A model generated the notes under the pieces. It did no database searches, was not told where the DNA came from, and was given only the letters and a program-made list of their open reading frames with translations. From Fusarium oxysporum f. sp. lycopersici 4287 (Eukaryota > Ascomycota > Sordariomycetes > Hypocreales > Nectriaceae), in contig NC_030994.1 in assembly GCF_000149955.1 (NCBI RefSeq), positions 3,216,366 to 3,280,365 on the forward strand: a DNA stretch of 64,000 bases, read 5' to 3'. This document shows positions 19,052 to 31,221 of the stretch, piece by piece. Made by a program: the position numbers and the translations under genes. Each line of letters begins with the position of its first letter. Position 1 is the stretch's first letter.

Positions 19052-19576
19052 TGAGAACTACCTTTTTTCTTTCTTTTGGTGACACAGGATCAAAGTGATT
19101 GCGAGAGATATTTTGACAGTTTGAATTGAGCGGACTTGAGAGGGAGAGGGGAACCCTGGCCTCGCCAATGACCAGTTGTGCTGACGTTGCATCATGGTGG
19201 GCTGAGTAACGGCCATTTTATCAGATCATATCATGATCTAAGCACGGTTCATTGACGTCCGAAAGTGAAATGCATATTTAAAGAAGGGACTGAAAATAGA
19301 CTGCAATACTATGCACAAATCAAGTCGCGCAGCCACTATGGATATGCAGATACAGCTGTATTTGATGCAACGATATTTTATGCCTTCCCAAAGCAAGATT
19401 TAAGGTAGCTACTAAAATAACAGTAAATTCTCGATTGAACTCTATGCATTGTGCATTGTCTGAAAAGGCTAGCAGAACACGAAGTTGAAGATGCATCCTC
19501 TGAACCAACGAACTATAATATCTAAACACTGATTGGAGATTCTTTCTTCACACAGATTTACACTGTGCCTGAGTTT
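19052..19576. other. Intergenic region
   Basis: About 525 bp. It includes the methyltransferase promoter and the 3' flank of the downstream hydrolase gene. Nothing further is recognised. Confidence 0.4.
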
Positions 19577-20599
19577 CTAGTCCGCCTTTGTCTCCCCGGA
19601 CTGAAAACTCCACAAGCTCTTGACCTTTCTATACAATAGTATAGTGCAACCTACAAAACTACCAACGACTAGCGGCAGTCCGTACCGAAACCATGTTGTC
19701 GGGTGCCAAGGGCGCACTAGAGGAATGAATGGCTTGTTTGCCACTTCGAGTGTCTTTGGCGTTTCGTCGGCTCTTGTGCCCGTGAATGACTCAAAAGCCT
19801 GAAGCATGATCTGCACAACCTGCGTTGGCTGGCTTAAGAATGGCGAATGGCTTGTCTTCAGCTCGGTATAAACCACGCGACCACCCAACATCCTCGCCAT
19901 CCCAATCTGAGCTCTTTGCACGACGATTGGCAGCCCCTGATCTTCGACAGTTCCGATGAACCATACAGGTACATCCAGCCATCCGGAGTACGAATACTCA
20001 CTACCTTCAAACAATGCCCTAAGGCTTTGCGTGGTGAGCATAGAAGTCGCGTGATCTGCCTCGGCAGGCGGTAGATCGTGGTAGAAGAACTTCTGAGGAC
20101 GAACTGCGAGATCTGCGAACCCAGTCTCTTTGTTGACGCGGAAGAATGGTGGAGTGATGTTGAGAAAGTGGTCCATAAAGGTGAGTCCTGTGAAGCAAAA
20201 TCCGGTAGCAATGAGAACAAGACCTACAACGTGTCCTGTCTCTGGAATTCGTTTGCTGGACGTAGCTGTTGATATTGAACTCTGGCTTGATACGGATGAC
20301 TCCTCGCGTACAAAGGTTGGCTTCGAGAAACCTTTAACGGCACTGTTCCCAACCGTTCCTCCATAGGAATGCGCAATGACAATCACGTCACGGCCGTTTT
20401 CTGTTTCCTGCCTGATAGCAGAACGGACGGCGCCAACATCGTCTTTGAATGTTGCCATTGGGTTATCCATTGTTGTTGGAAGCGTGACGGGAATGCATCT
20501 CAAATGATGTTGGTTTCGTAACTGTTCCATTACTTTGCCGTAACATGATGGCTTATGCCATGCGCCCGGAACAAAGACCAAGCTTGTTTCATTGGACAT
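19577..20599 (-). CDS. Alpha/beta hydrolase with C-terminal membrane anchor
   Basis: Single exon, 340 residues. The N-terminal strand SLVFVPGAWHKPSCY provides the oxyanion-hole segment. The nucleophile elbow is VIVIAHSYGGTVG (Ser in HSYGG). The C-terminal His is likely in ELKTSHSPFLSQP; the acid is probably Asp in GTVEDQGLP. This is the AB_hydrolase_6 arrangement. Unusually for these normally soluble enzymes, the last 40 residues contain a hydrophobic segment (YGLPLVVGSFVGCTILLY) followed by a basic tail. This predicts a single C-terminal span with a short positive tail, consistent with tail-anchoring to an internal membrane. Substrate unknown; ester or lactone hydrolysis would be expected. 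Confidence 0.83.
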   Translation of the reverse strand: MSNETSLVFVPGAWHKPSCYGKVMEQLRNQHHLRCIPVTLPTTMDNPMATFKDDVGAVRSAIRQETENGRDVIVIAHSYGGTVGNSAVKGFSKPTFVREESSVSSQSSISTATSSKRIPETGHVVGLVLIATGFCFTGLTFMDHFLNITPPFFRVNKETGFADLAVRPQKFFYHDLPPAEADHATSMLTTQSLRALFEGSEYSYSGWLDVPVWFIGTVEDQGLPIVVQRAQIGMARMLGGRVVYTELKTSHSPFLSQPTQVVQIMLQAFESFTGTRADETPKTLEVANKPFIPLVRPWHPTTWFRYGLPLVVGSFVGCTILLYRKVKSLWSFQSGETKAD

Positions 20600-21058
20600 A
20601 TTGTCGAATTGGCGACGTGATGAGATAGTGGTAAAAGACAGATTACCGAGGAAAAAGAGAAAAGAGAATTAATAAAGAGCGCCGAAGCGGAATATAAATA
20701 GCAAAGAGCAAAGCGTGGAGATAATAAATATGGGCATGATTAAGAGCTAATGATCACTTTCCTGATTTGGACTGATTGACGAGCGGGTTTGGGAGGCAGC
20801 GGACTTTACCAACCAATCAAGTCACGGAAGCTAAGCGTTTAGTGCGCATTTAAACGATTTACCTCCAGTCACAAATCTTCTCTGACCATTCTTCCTGCAA
20901 GGCTCAACACTTTCAAAGCAATCCTGGCTTGAATCAAATCAAACTGGTGGAGTTGTTCCTACCTTGGCTCTGGCAGTTAAGAGCTCGACAATACGCAAGC
21001 ACGATCGTGAGAACTTGGGTTAAGCTGTAGATAGGACTACCTTGTGTATTGCTGAAGA
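20600..21058. other. Intergenic region
   Basis: About 460 bp upstream of the hydrolase gene and downstream of the GH95 gene. Purine-rich near the hydrolase start. No further feature is seen. Confidence 0.4.
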
Positions 21059-23670
21059 TCAGGCGAGAGTAATAGTATACGTTTGTCCTGACGTGGTCTC
21101 AACCTCATTTACTCCCTTTCCATCGATCTCAAAGCTTGAACCACCCGCAACCCTTACTTTCAGAGAATTGCCTAGTCTGGATTTGACTTTCGCTTCCACG
21201 AGGAGCCCATCCTGCCAAACGATGGATACTTGGAAGCCCCCACGGGCCACAAGTCCAGAAACAGAACCAGTCTTCACCTGGGAGCCCAGTGCAGGCAAGA
21301 TATGCACAACGCCGGCTTGGCTTTGGACTAGAGTCTCCGCCACAGCAGCTACTAGACCATAGTTACTGTCAATCTGGAATGCCTGACCAGGTTCGATATT
21401 GTGAAATAGGTTGGTGGCGGGATGGCGACCAAGTAGAGTCTGAATGTTGCCATAAGCCTTGTCGCCGTTGAGCAATCGAGCATAAAGTGCTGCTGTCCAC
21501 ACGCGTGACCAGCCAGTGGACGCACCACCCGCAGCGAGCCGAAGTTCAATACTCTTCTGGGCTGCATTCGCAAGAGTCTTGTTGAGAAGAGGGGACATTG
21601 CTCTGGCAGGGAAGAGATCGACGAGGTGTGAGTAGTGGCGGTGTCCCGGTTCAGCTTCTGTATAGTCATGGCGCCACTCTTGAATCTGACCTCGAGCGCC
21701 GATTTCGGTAGGTCGTAAACCATCCCGGTAGGTCTCTACCTTTGAAAGGACCTTATCTGTGCTAAGATCAACGCCAAGGATGCCTGCAGCCTCGATGACG
21801 TTGGACAAGAATTCGCGCAGCAGAGAGTTATCCATAGTGATGGAAATATCGAGAGACTCTTTGCTACCAGCCTTTGACCCATCCTTAGGAATAATGAAAA
21901 CATTCTCGGGCGAAGTGGAAGGTCCAGAGGTCCATTTACCATTAAACTCAAAGAGATAGCAGTCAAAAAATGCCGCGATGTCTTTGAATAATGGCCAAGC
22001 CTTTTCTCTCAAAAACGTCATGTCACCAGTGAATCGATAGTGCTCCATCATATGCTGAGAGAGCCAGAGGTTGCTCGATGGCCAGATGGTATAAGCCGTA
22101 CCACTGTCGTGAGGGGCCGAATCACCCCAGAGGTCAAGATTATGGTGCGACACATAGCCTGGGCAGCCATACATCTTGGCGGCAACTTCTGATCCTCTAT
22201 CAAGGCTGCGATACATGAGGTCCCACAGTGGCCTGAGGGTTTCCGGGAGGTCGGTTGTCTCAGCTAGCCAGTAATTCATCTCTGTGTTGATGTTGACGGT
22301 AAATTTACTTCCCCTGTTTCATTGGTTAGCTAATACCAGATGGCTATTTCACACATCCGTGACGGAGCTGGATGCGATGTAGGACAAGCTTACCAGGGAG
22401 GATTATACATGTCGTTCCAAATACCCTGCAAGTTTGCTGGGACTCCTAAGCCAGGACCGCCAGTGTCTCTAGAGGCAGAGACAAGCAGGTGACGGCCAAA
22501 CTGGAAACTCAGCGTAACAAACTCAGGGTCATCGTTTGGGTTATTCGCGTATGCACTGACTCGTTTATCAGTTGGCTGACTCGAGGTGCTGTTGTTTGAT
22601 CCGAGATCGAGGGCCACGCGTTCCATCAAGCTCTGATGGTCTGAGATGGCTTCCGCTTTGAGAGACTCGAACCCACGCTTGACTGCCTTGTCTAGCTTGT
22701 TCACAAGACCAGCCTTCCAGTCAGACTCGGAACTCCACTGGAAGCTTGTTTCTACATCCAAGAAAAGATCAACTGTGGAGGCTTTCGTGATATTCAAGGA
22801 AGAACCGTCTGCCTTTATGGTCCCTGATATGCGAATCATGGTCAGCTAATGTTTGAAGTAACGATATTCGTTATTTGACGTTTCATCAAAGTTCTACCGC
22901 ACGTACCATCATTTGAAACGACACGAAGGCCTGCAGTGAAAGGAATCGCGTCCGCTCCTGAGCCTCCAATATCCATCGTGATGTTATTTGCCCCTTCAAC
23001 TGCGAGGTTACTAATGACGCCTCTGTTGCGGTCAAGGCTCACGCCGATGTTGAGCGAACCATTTTTGCTTGCCGTGAAACGCGCTGCAATGACGCCAAGG
23101 GGAAAGTTAGCTACAATTTCACGACTAGAATATTGTTAATCCTGATGATCTGCTCGAAAACCTGATGCTTTAGCTCGATTGAACTTACGTGTATGTGACT
23201 CCATTGACATCGTAGCTGACACCAGTGTTGCCGTTCAGAGTGTCAAGCCATCTCTCGTAGTTCGAGATTTGCTCCTCCTGATGCCCAAAATCCAACAGCA
23301 GGTTTCCTGTCACGCTGTACCACCTGTTCTGTGGGGGTTTTCCGTACATGTCACTTGCTGCGAACCCCGCAGCTCCCGTGTAGTTGTTTTCAGTCAACAA
23401 TTTGCGAGCCTTGGGAAATCCTTCTAAGGAGCCGGGATTGATACGGTCTTGAAAGGGACCGCTCCATACCGAATTTTCGTTGATGATGATTTTCTCCGAG
23501 ATGGAACCTTGAACCAGTGCACCCAGTCTGCCGTTGCCAATGGGTAGAGATGATCTGAAATCGCTCCCGGGGCTATTATACCAAAGGTGCCGCGAGCCTG
23601 AGTAGTTACCCTTCTGGGCCTCTACTGAGGTGGCAAGGGCAATAAAGAGATATAAAAAGAAAAAGTACAT
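21059..23670 (-). CDS. Secreted GH95 alpha-L-fucosidase
   Basis: Four exons joined in frame, with introns near 22316-22392, 22824-22912 and 23126-23188. The signal peptide is MYFFFLYLFIALATSVEA. The N-terminal domain starts WYNSPGSDFRSSLPIGNGRLGALVQG, the standard GH95 opening. The catalytic alpha/alpha barrel includes PANLQGIWNDMYNPPWGSKF followed by NINTEMNYW, giving the two catalytic-machinery Asn residues. The barrel also carries QEWRHDYTEAEPGHRHYSHL (catalytic acid Glu in QEW) and QIDSNYG (the Asp). All four residues known from bacterial AfcA are present. About 790 residues, normal for the family. It would remove alpha-1,2-fucosyl (or galactosyl in some members) residues from plant xyloglucan or glycans outside the cell. 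Confidence 0.92.
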
Positions 23671-25699
23671 TGCAGATTGTTAGTTATAGTTGTCTGGTTA
23701 TGTCTGATTTGGCATTGAGGAGAAAAGAGGCAGTTAAATAAGAATCAGCGATACCCTTGCCCCCAAACAAATTGGGGGCAAACGTCAACCTTCATTGCAA
23801 GACGTATTCATATGCAGTAATCTGGTTCAATTTGAGACTCTAGAGGATATGATCTCCAACAATCCTTGTTCTAAGTCGCCCAATAGTTTTACTTCGCACC
23901 GCCAATGCAGCTGGAATACGACAAAACTCGAAATTAGCCGGCGGCATTTTTGGATCGGAAATAAAGCATATTCGGTCAATTTATCCGTGCCGTTGCTTGC
24001 CTGCGTGCATGATGAGTGAGTTTGGATGTGATCTACACTAATCCTTGTTGTATCTTGCCCGATGGTTATATTTTGCGCTACCATCTCGTCATGAAATACG
24101 AGAAAATAGCCGTCGGAATTATTGAATTGGTTGATTTCTCCGAGAACTCACCCAGTAAATTTTCGTAGATGCCTGCCTGTTCCAGGGAAATTTCCAGATA
24201 AAATACACGGCTGTCCAGTATGACTGACCAACTCACTTGCCATAAACGAGCTTGCTTTATGTGTTTTTAAAACCCTGTTGGGATAAAAATGGACTTAAAT
24301 AATAATAAGAAACAGAATTACGTGCTGCCCCGGTAAACATAAGGACTTGTAGTATCCTGTGGCAATGACTTGCTTTAATACGGGATCAGGTTCGGAAAGA
24401 CCTTAGAGCGACGTCGTAAACTCAGCCTAGCCCCGACTTTGCGCACAATTGCACCTCCTTATGATACAGGAAATATTCCTCGCCATAACCCACGAGTGAA
24501 AGAATATCTTAGGGATTGGTTTGCAGTTAGCATATAGATACAGCATTTACTAGGTAATACTTTAGGGAACATGAGTCCAAAAGCCCGAGGCTCAAGCCCC
24601 ACCTTATCTCTAAACAGTTCACCTTTTCTGGCATCTGGCTCAAATCATAGGATTTCTAACATCCCTGACTAATAAATATTCAACTGCAGAGGCAAAGATA
24701 TGACACCTAGATGTATGGTTTCAGATATGGTTTTGGAGAGCTGATTCGCAATCTCGGCGCTAAGGTCTATGGTAGGGGAGTAACGGGTGACTGATAGAAT
24801 GCTGTCTTTAATCATGGACTCGTTGTCTACTATAGCAATATAGACACCGCTTTCTAGAGATCCCAAAAGTCAACAGCTTAAACCAAAACTTAGCCAGTTA
24901 ATAAGTTCAACTTATAGATCTCGTATATACTCATACTGCAGCAGTTCGGATGTTGGAAGATGTGAAAGGTTTAACCCTGCTGCGTAAGCTATTTTAATTA
25001 CATCGAGGTTAGCTACTACTGATAATTCCCCGCATCCTTCTTTTAGGCTTTACCCTCGCACAGCCCTTTTTAATCCATACTGCGGTTTCTTGTACAAGCA
25101 TTAGCTATAAGGAAAGATCGATCGATGTCGGGAACTCTGTATCTGCCTCTTCAGCAAGGCCTTCGTCACCCTGATGATGCCAAGCCACATGTAATGGAAT
25201 TTGGGACTGATGCAAGCATTCAGATAATCTTGACACAGCCCATATACACTTAGAGCGCCTTGGAAGTAGCTTGGCATAATTTAAAGTAGCCTTTAAAGCG
25301 CCCAGGAGTTGCCGGGACACGTCATCTTGCATTTTGTGATAACCTATCAGGCTGTCTCACATCATGGTCTCAGTTTGGCCAGTAATAATAACCCACGAGA
25401 CCAACATAAATCAGCCTGGATTACATTTTTACGCGCCACAGTCGTCACTCGACGCCCGGCTACAGAGCACAAATTAAGAACAAGAAGCTTAGTTACCCTC
25501 CCTTATAGGATAGCTCGAATTCCAGGATCATTAGTATTATTCTACTACTACTCCCTGAAAGTCTACATCTGAAATCAGTTCAGTTCAGCTTTAATAGACA
25601 CTTTAGAATCGACAAAGCTCACTATATATAAGTGCTTTCGGGGAACGAAGTAAGCTTGCTTTGCCCCTACCTTAACCATACACCTCGGCATCTGCTATT
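23671..25699. other. 2-kb divergent intergenic region
   Basis: Lies between the GH95 and HET gene starts. No intact gene is supported. Two short minus-strand frames (24669-24866 and 25105-25332) read as ordinary protein but match no family I know and cannot be joined. They may be remnants. The rest is AT-leaning and featureless. Confidence 0.4.
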
Positions 25700-27875
25700 A
25701 TGGCTAGATACCAATACAGCAGCCTTGACACGAAAGTAAATGAGATTCGCCTCATTAAGCTAATGCCTGGCCTACCAGGCCAAAAAATAACATTCAAGAT
25801 TTTCCATACCTCAGTTATTCGTGGACTCATTGCAAAGCCCAAAACAGATCCTCGCATGGAAGTGGAGGAATTGGAGAAGACAGTTACGAAAGAATGGATA
25901 GTCAAAGAAACATTGGAGGGCCGCTACCTATTCCTACACCTCAAAGAACCAAAGAACTCTTGGGATCATCCCGACCCCGGAGTAGACCCTTCGCTTTACT
26001 GTCTACCTAAGAATGAGGAGGTCGTAAGCACTCAGCAAGAGTATGATGCATTATCATACGTGTGGGGTTCGACGAATGAAAATATCGAGGTCCAGATACA
26101 GACAGAGTCTGACAGATCATGTACGTTAATGATTGGGGCTAACCTGGCAGACGCGTTGGAGCACCTCCGGTACCCCGATAAGGCCCGAACTATATGGATA
26201 GATGCAATCTGCATCAATCAAGACGACATACAGGAGCGAAATTCCCAGGTACCCCAGATGAGAAGCATATACTCACTCGCCAAAAGCGTAATTGTATGGC
26301 TCGGCCCAGATGCAGACGGAAGCGGCCATGCTTTGCATACCCTGGTCTACTTTGCCGCTCAAGTTGAATTTTCCATCGATGAGACGTACGGAGACGCCCC
26401 CGGAGCTCAAGAGAAGACATGGTGGGATCCGAGGGTGCCGTTGCCTTGGAATAAAGAGACCTGGGCATCGATAACTGCCCTATTCCAACGTCCATATTTC
26501 CGCCGAGTGTGGGTCTTGCAGGAAGTTATGCTTGCGTCAAATGCCATTGTTCAGTGCGGCTATGATACGGCTCCATGGACGAGTGTCCGGAAGGCCATGC
26601 TAGTCTTGGTGGAGAAACCCGCCCTTGAACCCGAGCTTTTCGAGTTTCTCAATAGGTACCGAAGTGGCATTCTTGCGGAAGTGGCGCGAAACGTCCCACG
26701 AATCCTACTATGGGCGAGATCACGACAGTGTACAGACCCAAGAGATAGGGTCTACGGTTTATTGGGCCTCATGTGTCCCTCGATTCCCAAGCTCATAGGC
26801 CCAAACTATGATGAGCCTTTGTGCCATACATATCGGAAGATGGCCCTCGCTCACATCCAAATAACTCAGCGTCTATCTATCCTCCGATGCTGTGAGCTAG
26901 ACAACAACGCCAACAGGAATTGGCCTTCATGGGTTCCCGACTGGACCGTCGCCCAGAATAGTCTGTTCGGCTTCCGTAAGGGTCACTCAAGACAGCCTTC
27001 TGCTCATACTGCTTCGCAGGCGCGATATATCGATGCGAACATCCTCGAGGTGGTTGGAATCCAGTGTGCAAGCCTGAGCGCTGTGAGATACGTCTCCTCC
27101 GCAACCGAGATGTTTGGGGCGCTGTCGAGTTGGACGCCCGGAGACTTACGCCTAAAGTCCTACCCTGGTGGAGGCTCCTTGTTCGATGCTTTCTGGGAAG
27201 CCGTTACCAAGGGGCGAGTGCACGATCGCTATGTGCGCAATACCTACTATCCCACTGTGGCGGATCTGCGAATTCGCTGTCAAGCGGCTGTGGCTGGAGA
27301 GGATTCCTTTGACAAGATCTTCCATCTATTCAAGGAAGAACTTGATACCGAAAGAACATGGCTCATTTTGACAAATGAAGGATATCTTGGTGTCGTGATG
27401 TCGGAGCCACAGCAGGGTTAGTGGTCAAATATAAGCGTCCTATCTAGCTAACTTTAGACCAGATGATCGCGTGTTCATCTTACTCGGAAGTGATGTTCCA
27501 CTTCTACTCAGACCTACCGGAGAGGGAACATTTCTCGTAGTTGGCCAGTGTTTTGTGCCAGGGTTGATGGATGCGGAAGCAATCTTAGGGCCACTCCCGC
27601 AGGGATGGACGATACAGATGCGTCACAGCTACAATGGTAGAGAGGCAACTTGGTTTATTAACACATTGTCAGGTTTGGAAACGATTGAGGACCCACGTCT
27701 TCCTATATTGCCTCCTGACTGGGATGTTATCCATCGAAGGAGTGGCCCAGATGATCCGGACTTCTTAAGAAACTTTCGAAATAACGTAACAGGAGAGGTT
27801 ATTAATCATGACCCTAGGGTACTTTCTATGCTCAATAGTCGTGATATGCCGTTAAGAAGGATTCAGTTGATATAA
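25700..27875 (+). CDS. HET-domain protein with WW-like C-terminal repeats
   Basis: Two exons: 25700-27416 and 27463-27875, junction codon GAT, about 709 residues. The HET domain (heterokaryon incompatibility, programmed cell death after non-self recognition) has its three blocks: YDALSYVWGS (about 115-124), TIWIDAICINQDDIQERNSQV (about 171-191) and FRRVWVLQEV. An internal DPRDRVYGLLGL follows. The second exon contains the usual DRVFILLGSDVPLLLRP and GQCFVPGLMDAE elements. It then adds two WW-like units, LPQGWTIQMRHSYN...DPRL and LPPDWDVIHRR...NHDPRV, each spaced like a WW domain but lacking its second Trp. WW-like tails occur in some HET proteins and may bind proline-rich partners. Intact, with no sign of RIP. 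Confidence 0.88.
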
Positions 27876-29531
27876 GTAGATTGAGATTTATTATTTAAAC
27901 GCATGATTCTTATTATTGAGATTACCGATCTACGTGTAATGCCTGATGCGGACACAAAGGTGGACCGCTTCAGAGGCAATCCCTGGTGCCGTTAAGAAAT
28001 GGATTGACCAAGCCTTATTGCACTACAGCGTATAGACGAAGAAGTAGACTGTGCCAGTGGTGACCTTTTTCGTAACAATGTCAACTCTGCTTCAATCGCC
28101 CTCGAGAGATAACCAAGATCCCCAGGAAATAGCGGTCCCAACGAGGGGTAGTTTCGCACTCTTTAGGGATAGCCTCTTTCATCGTGAGAGCCCAAGTCAT
28201 GCAGCTTTTTGGTGCAGTCAGAAGCAGAGCTATCGCGGTTTGAGTCGAGAAAGCTCTAGAGCTTGACGCTGTTAGTCTATGTAGCGGTCTTTGAGATGAA
28301 ATGCGTGCTGAAGGTATAACCATATCCTGATCAGTACTAGTGCGTTCTAATTGTTTCCGTGCTTGATGATGCCGGAGTATTTCTTTCTAGGGCCTGTTTA
28401 TGATGAATTAAGTGTTGTTCTTCTTGAGAGAGACGGTCAGATCGTGTCACGCATTTAATGCTGACTTGGCGTATCGGACTCCGAAGCACCAATATTTTGC
28501 ACATGCAGTTAAAGAAACATGACGCAAATGAGGCGACGATTTGTGTATAATTCAAGACGATTATTGCGAGGATTGCCCTAGTGTCCTCCATATGATAACT
28601 CGTTGATACGCAATGGCTTATGATGCGTGCTCCGAAGCTTGTAATTAGATCTCGTAGATTTTATCAAGGTTGGGTCCAGAGCTAATGCAAGCTTTACTCC
28701 ATTCCCGCGATAGCCTCTTCTTCAGGAAGCTAAAATTTGCTGAGAGGCGTTGAGAGGCGTCGAGCGGCGCTGAATCACAAATTCTCTTGGTGCTTTGCTA
28801 GCAGCGGGAGCTCCCGTAACCAGTACTACGCTATATAGTTAAAAGTGTTTCAAAAAGATTCGAGGCAGACCTGTATACCTTATTTATGGCACAAAGGAGC
28901 AATAAGGGGCCATACTCTCTTGGCCGTGCTGGACTTCACGAGATTCTCCGATACACGCAGATTGGTCGGTCAACAATTGTGTTGGTGAATTTCCAAACCA
29001 ACAACATTCCACTTTTTAAATGCGTTGGTTGCTGTCCGTACTGTCCCTGGACTAAGGAGCACGTTGGCAAAAGAGAAATGTGGGCATTTGCTGAGTACAT
29101 GGCGCTTATCTTGATCAATCCACTTATGGGCTCCCGATTGTTAGCAGCCGGGTACCTCATGTTTCCCGTATCCAGCTCCTTGTCGAGAAAAATACAGGGG
29201 TTAGCTTTTTCGTTGGCTCTACTCTGGTAGCGTTTCGATAGCGTCCAACTAGTTTGAGTACAAAACACAAGTCAAGTCTAGCCATTTCAATAGTCTTTCA
29301 GGTGCCCCTGACTAGAGGTTTCCATTGCAGCCGAGGACATCTAAAAAAGTAAAGCTCGGCTACAATATGCGTGATAAAGCCGCTGAGTAGTGCGGCCTGC
29401 TTTCATGTATTTATCTCTTCGTTCTCCTCGATTGTAAACTCTAGACTTTTGACATTATTTTCTCTTGCTTTGAACCTGGGACACATACACTCTTTTGATC
29501 TCAATTATCAACACCGGTCGTTACACTCGAA
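27876..29531. other. 1.6-kb intergenic region
   Basis: No convincing gene. An open plus-strand frame at 28886-29230 has a Cys-containing stretch but no start context, splice partner or family resemblance. A short run of degenerate gagaggcgt units lies near 28740-28765. Confidence 0.4.
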
Positions 29532-30178
29532 ATGATCCGCAACACTCTCGTTCTTGCTGCACTAGCAGCCACTGCCGTTGCCGGACCTTGCAAACCCGGC
29601 AGTTCTTCCACCAAGCTTCTGTCGACCACGATCGGGTCGACCGAGACGTCCTATTTTGAGACTTCCATCACCGAAGCAACATCCTCTGCAGCCGTCACTG
29701 AGACCGTCCCTTCCATCGCCAGCTCGGATGCGACCACCACAGCCGAAGTCACCACTACCTCAGGCTCCGAGTCAACAACAACTTCAGCAGATGTCTGTGT
29801 GCAAAGCCTTGCCGCACCGAATGGCGAGCCTCGGTTTACAGATCGGTTGGCTGACTGCCAGGAATTCAACATAGTCACAGTCAGCTCGTACGAAGTGTAG
29901 GTAGCATCCATATCAATTAGTAGAAAACCAGCTGACAATCCTCCAGGACTCTGACAGCGTATAAGCGTGGGAATGTTATAACCATCCCTACAAATGCGAT
30001 TGTCCGTCGTGCCGAGGGCGAAGCGGCAACGACTATCCTGCCGACTGGTACCCCAGCTTATGCTACGTACTGCGATAGTCCAGCAGCATACTATGAGGCT
30101 TGCTCTGAGCTTGGCGTCACTGCGTTCACAACTACAATTCCAGAGCCCACGACTACTGAAGTTATTATTACTGATTAG
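29532..30178 (+). CDS. Small secreted Ser/Thr-rich protein
   Basis: Two exons: 29532-29896 and 29947-30178, with junction codon GTG, about 198 residues. Signal peptide MIRNTLVLAALAATAVAG, then GPCKPGSSSTK and a Ser/Thr-rich stretch. A small domain follows with four Cys (DVCVQSLA, ADCQEF, ATYCDSPA, YEACSEL) that could form two disulfides. It ends in a second Thr-rich tail (TTTIPEPTTTEVIITD) without a GPI signal. The opening resembles that of the 3513-4331 protein (signal, then PCK and Ser/Thr). Probably a wall or secreted glycoprotein; an effector role is possible but unsupported. Confidence 0.7.
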
Positions 30179-31221
30179 ATGCCTGTGGCCTTGAGTAAGG
30201 CTTAATGGCTTAACTTTACGTTATATAATAATTACCTTTATTTCACATAATAATCTTTTATATATATATTTATCGCCCCTGCAAAGCGGTAGGGAGGTAA
30301 CTATAACCTGGATTATACTTTTACTAGACTGTGCTCCTTTCTTTAACTCTTATTTCACTCTTAGCACGAGGGTGAAGAGGACGCATTGTAATTTAGACTT
30401 CGAGAAGGATATGTCCAAGACGAGAAACTCGAGTCCAAACTTGTTTATTTGGTAGATTGGTAACAGGGTATAATGCTTGCTAAGCATGTCACCGCAATCT
30501 GGAGACTAAATATATAGTCTGGGTCGTGCTATTCAAAATGCGAGTATCACTTCCTGGGCGCACTGTTTCCCTGTCCCATCTGCAATGCTGTATACAAGTT
30601 ATATCTCGGCGTTGGCAGCCGTAAGCCAATCCCAGTGGAATAGCCTGCCATCAGTTGGCAGAGAAAACACTATACCCACAATACCCCTCACGCCAAGCCA
30701 GCTTCTCTTAACCAACATTCTTTCTTTTCTCACCGTCACTTGCCCTCATTCCAAGTTTAGCCTATATCGATGCTTCGGGTCGCCCGCCTGCTAACTTTAT
30801 TCTGACGACAGTATGCCAGCCGTTTGTATACCGGGATTCAACCCGCCCGACTAACGTGACATCCGACGCGTTCTCGACTCTATGCCAAGCGTGTCTTCTG
30901 CATCACCCCATACAGCAAGGGGTATGGCTTAAATTGGCACTTTTAGCGATCAAGGGCCTACCAACAACACAAACTCTCTACCTGCCAGTTACGGGAGCAT
31001 ATGCCTGTAAGGTTTTCATCTTTTGGATAAATGCTTGGTCACAAGATGCACATTTTCCTACCCTCATTGCCCTCCACTTTTTGATATTCTACCTTATTTC
31101 TCTTAAAGCGTTGACTGCAGCTAGACTTGACCAGTTCTGTACTAAGTTTACTTACGGCCTATCCTGTTCTCGTTATCTCTACTACCTAGGTCCTTGTCGG
31201 TGCCCAATCTTATAGTACACA
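30179..31221. other. 1-kb intergenic region
   Basis: Starts with an AT-rich 3' flank including a TA run near 30258-30271. The remainder has only frames without protein character. It includes the promoter of the Kre9-like gene. Confidence 0.4.

Noticed and set aside
28886..29230. 114-codon frame as a small secreted protein gene
   Set aside because: There is no signal peptide, no supporting codon bias, and no family resemblance. It overlaps an equally long antisense frame.
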